Of a DNA stretch of 12,376 bases, positions 9,567-12,376 are shown piece after piece (positions within the stretch are counted from its first letter, which is position 1; the number at the start of each line of letters is the position of its first letter). The notes under the pieces were generated by a model. The model was not told where the DNA came from and did not search any database. It saw only the letters and a program-made list of their open reading frames with translations. Origin of the DNA: Amoebophrya sp. AT5.2 (lineage: Eukaryota; Sar; Dinophyceae; Syndiniales; Amoebophryaceae). The position numbers and the translations under genes are program-made. The stretch spans positions 1 to 12,376 of the forward strand of contig RXOD01005825.1 in assembly GCA_005223375.1 (NCBI GenBank), written 5' to 3'.

Positions 9567-10093
9567 TTTTTTCGCGCGCGCGCGGTGCGTTTGAATTCAA
9601 AGAACTGGGCTTCTTCACGGTACCGTCTCCGTCAAATTGCGAAACTAAAAGTAGTCAACATGTGCTAGTGCTACGAAGGAATGGAGTGCATGTTTCCGAA
9701 ACGTCGTACAAGTTGCCTTGCCAATGGGTCCTGATGTACCAGTAGTACCACACGGTTTGCTGGAATTGAAAAAATTCACGCATATTAAAGATGATGATGC
9801 GGATGCGCCGGTGGGCAGAGGGACAAGTCCCCGATAGAGCGCTCGCTCTCCGAGTTCATCGGCATCGGCTGCATTCTGTTATTTCACAAACCATCGCAGT
9901 AACAGTATGGTTATCCGCAAAACTCGGCCTGAGTATGGCGTATTTTCCGTGTCCTTGCTGGTGTCGTCGTGCGCATTCTAAATCTTCGAAGAGACGAGAA
10001 ACAGATAAAAAACTAAGGACTTCGAGTCGTTATATTTTGGCCGTCCGACGCAGACGCTCTCGCCATGCTTTCCTCTCGTCTGTGGGATCGTCA
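9567..10093. other. Non-coding interval upstream of ferredoxin reductase
   Basis: Contains the 5' region of the reductase and the 3' end of the ankyrin gene, both transcribed leftwards. An alternating (CG)6 tract (9573-9584) sits just 6 bases upstream of the reductase ATG, followed on the plus strand by GTGCGTTTGAATTC. On the minus strand a pyrimidine-rich CTACTTTTAG lies about 80-90 bases upstream of the ATG and could serve as an acceptor for a 5' UTR intron or a spliced leader; this is untested. No further gene was supported. Confidence 0.5.
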
Positions 10094-12376
10094 TCACATC
10101 TCCACCTGGCTCGCGCCGGTCAGCGACCGATCCCGAAGTGGATTTCGGCGGCGGTCGACGATCACCTCGCCGGTGGGGCCCCGTACGACAAATTTGTTTT
10201 TCGTAATTTCGGCCGTGCAAAGCGTCTCCCCCGCTTTGAAGATACCGATCGGCGCGGACTCCGGATAGTCGACGACCTGTGTAGATGTAGATCACGGCCA
10301 CGGTGACTAACTTGCTGGTTTGGGTTTCTTCAATTCATGATCATGAGCAGATATCCGTAGATTACAGGAAGATCGTGATCGTACTGGTTCATCTTCTAGA
10401 TGGTTTACGTTTAAGAGCATGAGCAGGATGTCTGACTACTACGCGTAAAAGTACACGTCGTACAAGTGAGAGTGCCTATATGGTCATCAGCGTACCCGCA
10501 CCCCCTTCTTTGCCTCCAGCAGCTCAAGGTCCCGCTCCCGAAGCAAGCCCTCGCTCTCCAGGTCGAAGAAGTTCGCCAGCTTGCCCAGCTCCCACACGTG
10601 GTCGTCCACCACGGGGTCGTTATCGTCGTTGTCGTACTGGAGCGATTCCGGGTGCCTCCTAAAATCCCCCGCGTTTTTCAACGTTTCGCACTGCAAGTAC
10701 AGCAGGTCCGCGATCTGGTTGTTCGTGGTCACGTCCGACGGAAGCAGCCCCTTCCGATCCGGGATGCGCGGGTCCGCGCAGGCCGACGCCGCCGGAGGGT
10801 TTAGCAGGAACTTCGCCAGGCCCTCGTTGTTAAATTTCGCCGCGTACCAGAGCGCCGTGCGCTTGTGCACGTCGCGCGCGTTCACGTCGCCGCGGTGGGA
10901 GAGAAGCAGCTTGCACACGCCCATCGAGTCCTTGTCCTGGATCCAGGCTGCGTTCGTCCCGTGCCGCAGCTTTTTCACCAAACAAATCAACGGCGTCTCC
11001 TGGTTTTGGGCACTCCGCACGTTGGGGTTGAAGCCGTTTTTCAGCAAAAAAGTGGTCACCTCGAGCGCGTTCTTGTTGGCCTCGACAGCAGCAAACACGG
11101 CGGGGGAGGAGGAAGCCATCTCGGAAAACTGCGTCACATTCATGTTCTCGGTCAGCTCGTGGAGAAGAATGCGAACCACGTTCACGTTGCCAAACTTGCA
11201 AACCTGGGCGAATACGAATTTTATCATTTTTTGGTGAGTCTATATATGGGTGTGTTGTAGTTCGTGCTCGCACGTCTTCGCGCGAGGAGCAGCCGAGAAA
11301 CAAAAATCGTGATGATCCTATCAAGGACAAGGTTTTGTACCTCATAGAACCGCTGCGCGTTTGATATCGGTTTCATTTTTTTCCCCTTCGGTTTCCGCAA
11401 TGATACCATCTCAATCGGGTCGAGTTCTTCTTTCTGCGTTTGCTGCGGCCCTTTTTTCTTTTTGTTGCCGTTTGTTATGGTTCCCGCGGCGTTTTTTTCT
11501 GGTGATTGTGGTCCCCGTCCCACTTGCTCCCTCTGTCTTCTTTTCGCACTATCGTACTCCATCTGGTTCACCCGCAAACCTCTTCCTCCCTGCGTGGGCA
11601 CCATCATCGAATCCGCGGTGGACGGCTTTTCGGTCTCCATTTTTTGAGCACGAGCAGCTGTCTCTACTATAGTTCCCGGCAGGGGGAGGTACTTGTCTCC
11701 GGCTCCACCGGGTGCCATGTTTTGTTGTGCTGCGACCACAGAAGGAGCTCCTGGTGGAACAGCCGGCTTCATATGACGGAACCCGTCGCACAGATCGCCC
11801 ACTTCCAGCTTGTCCACGCCGACGGAGGCAGTCGAGAACAACGACGCCAGGTCGTCGTCGCTTCCCCGCATCGACGACGTCGAGAACGACTTCGACCTCG
11901 CTCGCTTGCTTTTCTCCTTCTGGCGCCCCCGCGCCCGCCGCGAGAGGCTCTTGTTCAGATGCGGCGGCGGCCTTTCGTTTTCTTGATCCCGTTGTAATAG
12001 CGTCGACTCGCTCATCGCCGAAGAAGCCATCGTGCTTCCGGTTGCCGCGCTTCCCATGGAGCTCGCTCCCTTCCGGTTCCCTGTCCGTTTCCCTTCACGG
12101 GCTGTTTCCCTGTTTGTATCGGCTCCCTCGAGGAGTCTTTTCTCCTCTAGTTTGCGGTTTACGATGGACTCCTTGGTGATCTGGTACCTTCGCGTCACCT
12201 CGTCGAACGGATCATGGTGACGCGAAGGTACCAGATCACCGGACGGATCCGTCAGCCCGACGGGAACGTTCATGTTGTACGCTCCCTCGAGGAGTCTTTT
12301 CTCCTCTAGTTTGCGCTCGAGGATGGACTCCTTGGTGATTATGGCGGGACCAAGTGGTAAGTGGGTAAGTGGTAAG
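10094..12376 (-). CDS. Ankyrin-repeat protein, three exons visible (5' partial)
   Basis: Proposed structure on the minus strand: exon 12376-11341, intron 11340-11204, exon 11203-10496, intron 10495-10277, exon 10276-10094, ending in TGA (then a second TGA). This yields 641 residues within the window; the frame is open to the right edge, so the start lies beyond it. Residues 1-~342 are Ser/Arg/Lys/Glu-rich and probably disordered, beginning with a charged segment (ITKESILERKLEEKRLLEGA) repeated 53 residues later. The first splice restores a textbook ankyrin helix, FYE joined to VCKFGNVNVVRILL. Further repeats follow at ~376-405, ~412-453 (with an insertion), ~459-480 and ~494-515, e.g. RTALWYAAKFNNEGLAKFLL. 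The last 60 residues (VVDYPESAPIGIFKAGETL ... SQVEM) contain a GPTGEVIVD hairpin-like motif but no known domain. Ankyrin repeats mediate protein binding; partner and location are unknown. The third exon could alternatively belong to a separate small gene. Confidence 0.72.
10277..10495 (-). other. Probable intron in the ankyrin gene (GT-AG, 219 bp)
   Basis: On the minus strand the donor is GTGCGG/GTACGC, five bases before the TGA that would otherwise end the protein at 10487, and the acceptor is ATCTACACAG/GTCGTC. Removal is in phase 0 and joins to a 60-codon frame with a natural-looking protein composition. An alternative donor, GGG/GTGCGG six bases earlier, is also in frame. The donor shares GTAC with the other ankyrin intron. 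A 9-bp repeat, CATGAGCAG, occurs at 10342-10350 and 10418-10426. Confidence 0.6.
11204..11340 (-). other. Intron in the ankyrin gene (GT-AG, 137 bp)
   Basis: On the minus strand the donor is TATGAG/GTACAA and the acceptor TTCGCCCAG/GTTTGC. Removal is in phase 0 and makes an ankyrin repeat continuous, whereas reading through adds 39 non-homologous codons and a stop. Both junctions carry AGGT, so the intron is flanked by a 4-base direct repeat overlapping the splice sites. Confidence 0.85.
12122..12339 (-). repeat. Direct duplication, 159-bp period, inside the ankyrin gene
   Basis: Segments 12122-12180 and 12281-12339 (59 bp each) both start GCTCCCTCGAGGAGTC and end GACTCCTTGGTGAT; they differ at five positions, all within a six-base block (GTTTAC versus CTCGAG). 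The period is 53 codons, so both copies are read in the same frame and encode nearly the same charged helix-like peptide (ITKESI..RKLEEKRLLEGA). The 100 bp between them (12181-12280) contains most of the 25-bp inverted repeat. Confidence 0.9.
12175..12240. repeat. Perfect 25-bp inverted repeat with 16-bp loop
   Basis: The left arm 12175-12199 (beginning GGTGATCTGGTACC) is the exact reverse complement of the right arm 12216-12240 (ending GGTACCAGATCACC); the loop is 12200-12215. The left arm begins inside the end of the left 59-bp duplicated segment. The structure lies within the open frame of the ankyrin gene and would form a stable stem in the mRNA. Confidence 0.93.
12352..12376. repeat. Short tandem repeat at the right edge (AAGTGGT units)
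   Basis: The last 25 bases are AAGTGGT, AAGTGGGT, AAGTGGT, AAG, continuing beyond the window. On the minus strand this reads in frame with the ankyrin gene as a Leu/Pro/Thr/His stretch. Whether it is coding, part of an upstream intron or a larger microsatellite cannot be told from here. Confidence 0.6.

Noticed and set aside
9978..10301. 107-codon minus-strand open frame
   Set aside because: The overlapping frame read from 10276 to 10094 gives a more protein-like sequence with a canonical acceptor and double stop, so this one is taken as a shadow.
1..12376. tRNA, rRNA, CRISPR arrays, bacterial operons or transposase genes
   Set aside because: No B-box-like tRNA core in a foldable context, no rRNA-like blocks, no spaced repeat array, and no transposase or reverse transcriptase motifs were seen.

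Overview
This is eukaryotic nuclear DNA, most likely from a protist with a compact genome. The evidence is as follows. The most recognisable gene encodes a mitochondrial NADPH:adrenodoxin/ferredoxin oxidoreductase with an N-terminal presequence. Two other genes need spliceosomal introns to read correctly. The proteins are long and rich in Ser/Ala/Arg/Glu low-complexity sequence. I see no Shine-Dalgarno-spaced operons, no rRNA and no tRNA. All four credible genes lie on the minus strand, which resembles the unidirectional gene arrays of dinoflagellates and their relatives. One exon end appears to lack a GT donor. A parasitic dinoflagellate such as Amoebophrya, or another alveolate, would fit, but this is inference and nothing here is taxonomically decisive.

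Layout, left to right: (1) 49-594, the first exon of a type 1 methionine aminopeptidase, cut off by an intron that leaves the window at base 1. (2) 595-2073, non-coding, with a 120-bp tandem duplication and smaller repeats. (3) 2074-6563, one large gene (or possibly two) for a largely disordered protein with a hydrophobic signal/anchor segment near its N-terminus; the frame must change once near 3.2-3.5 kb, probably across an intron. (4) 6564-7496, non-coding, possibly holding an upstream exon boundary of gene 3. (5) 7497-9566, intronless ferredoxin reductase (FDXR/ARH1 family). (6) 9567-10093, non-coding. (7) 10094-12376, an ankyrin-repeat protein with three visible exons and a 5' end beyond the right edge. 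Its last exon (60 codons) is read in a frame different from the longest open frame in that interval.

The genes do not form an obvious pathway. Methionine aminopeptidase and ferredoxin reductase are housekeeping genes (protein N-terminal processing; electron supply for Fe-S cluster synthesis). The other two appear lineage-specific. The most unusual structure is at 12122-12339: an in-frame direct duplication with a 159-bp period whose interior carries a perfect 25-bp inverted repeat with a 16-bp loop, all inside the open reading frame.
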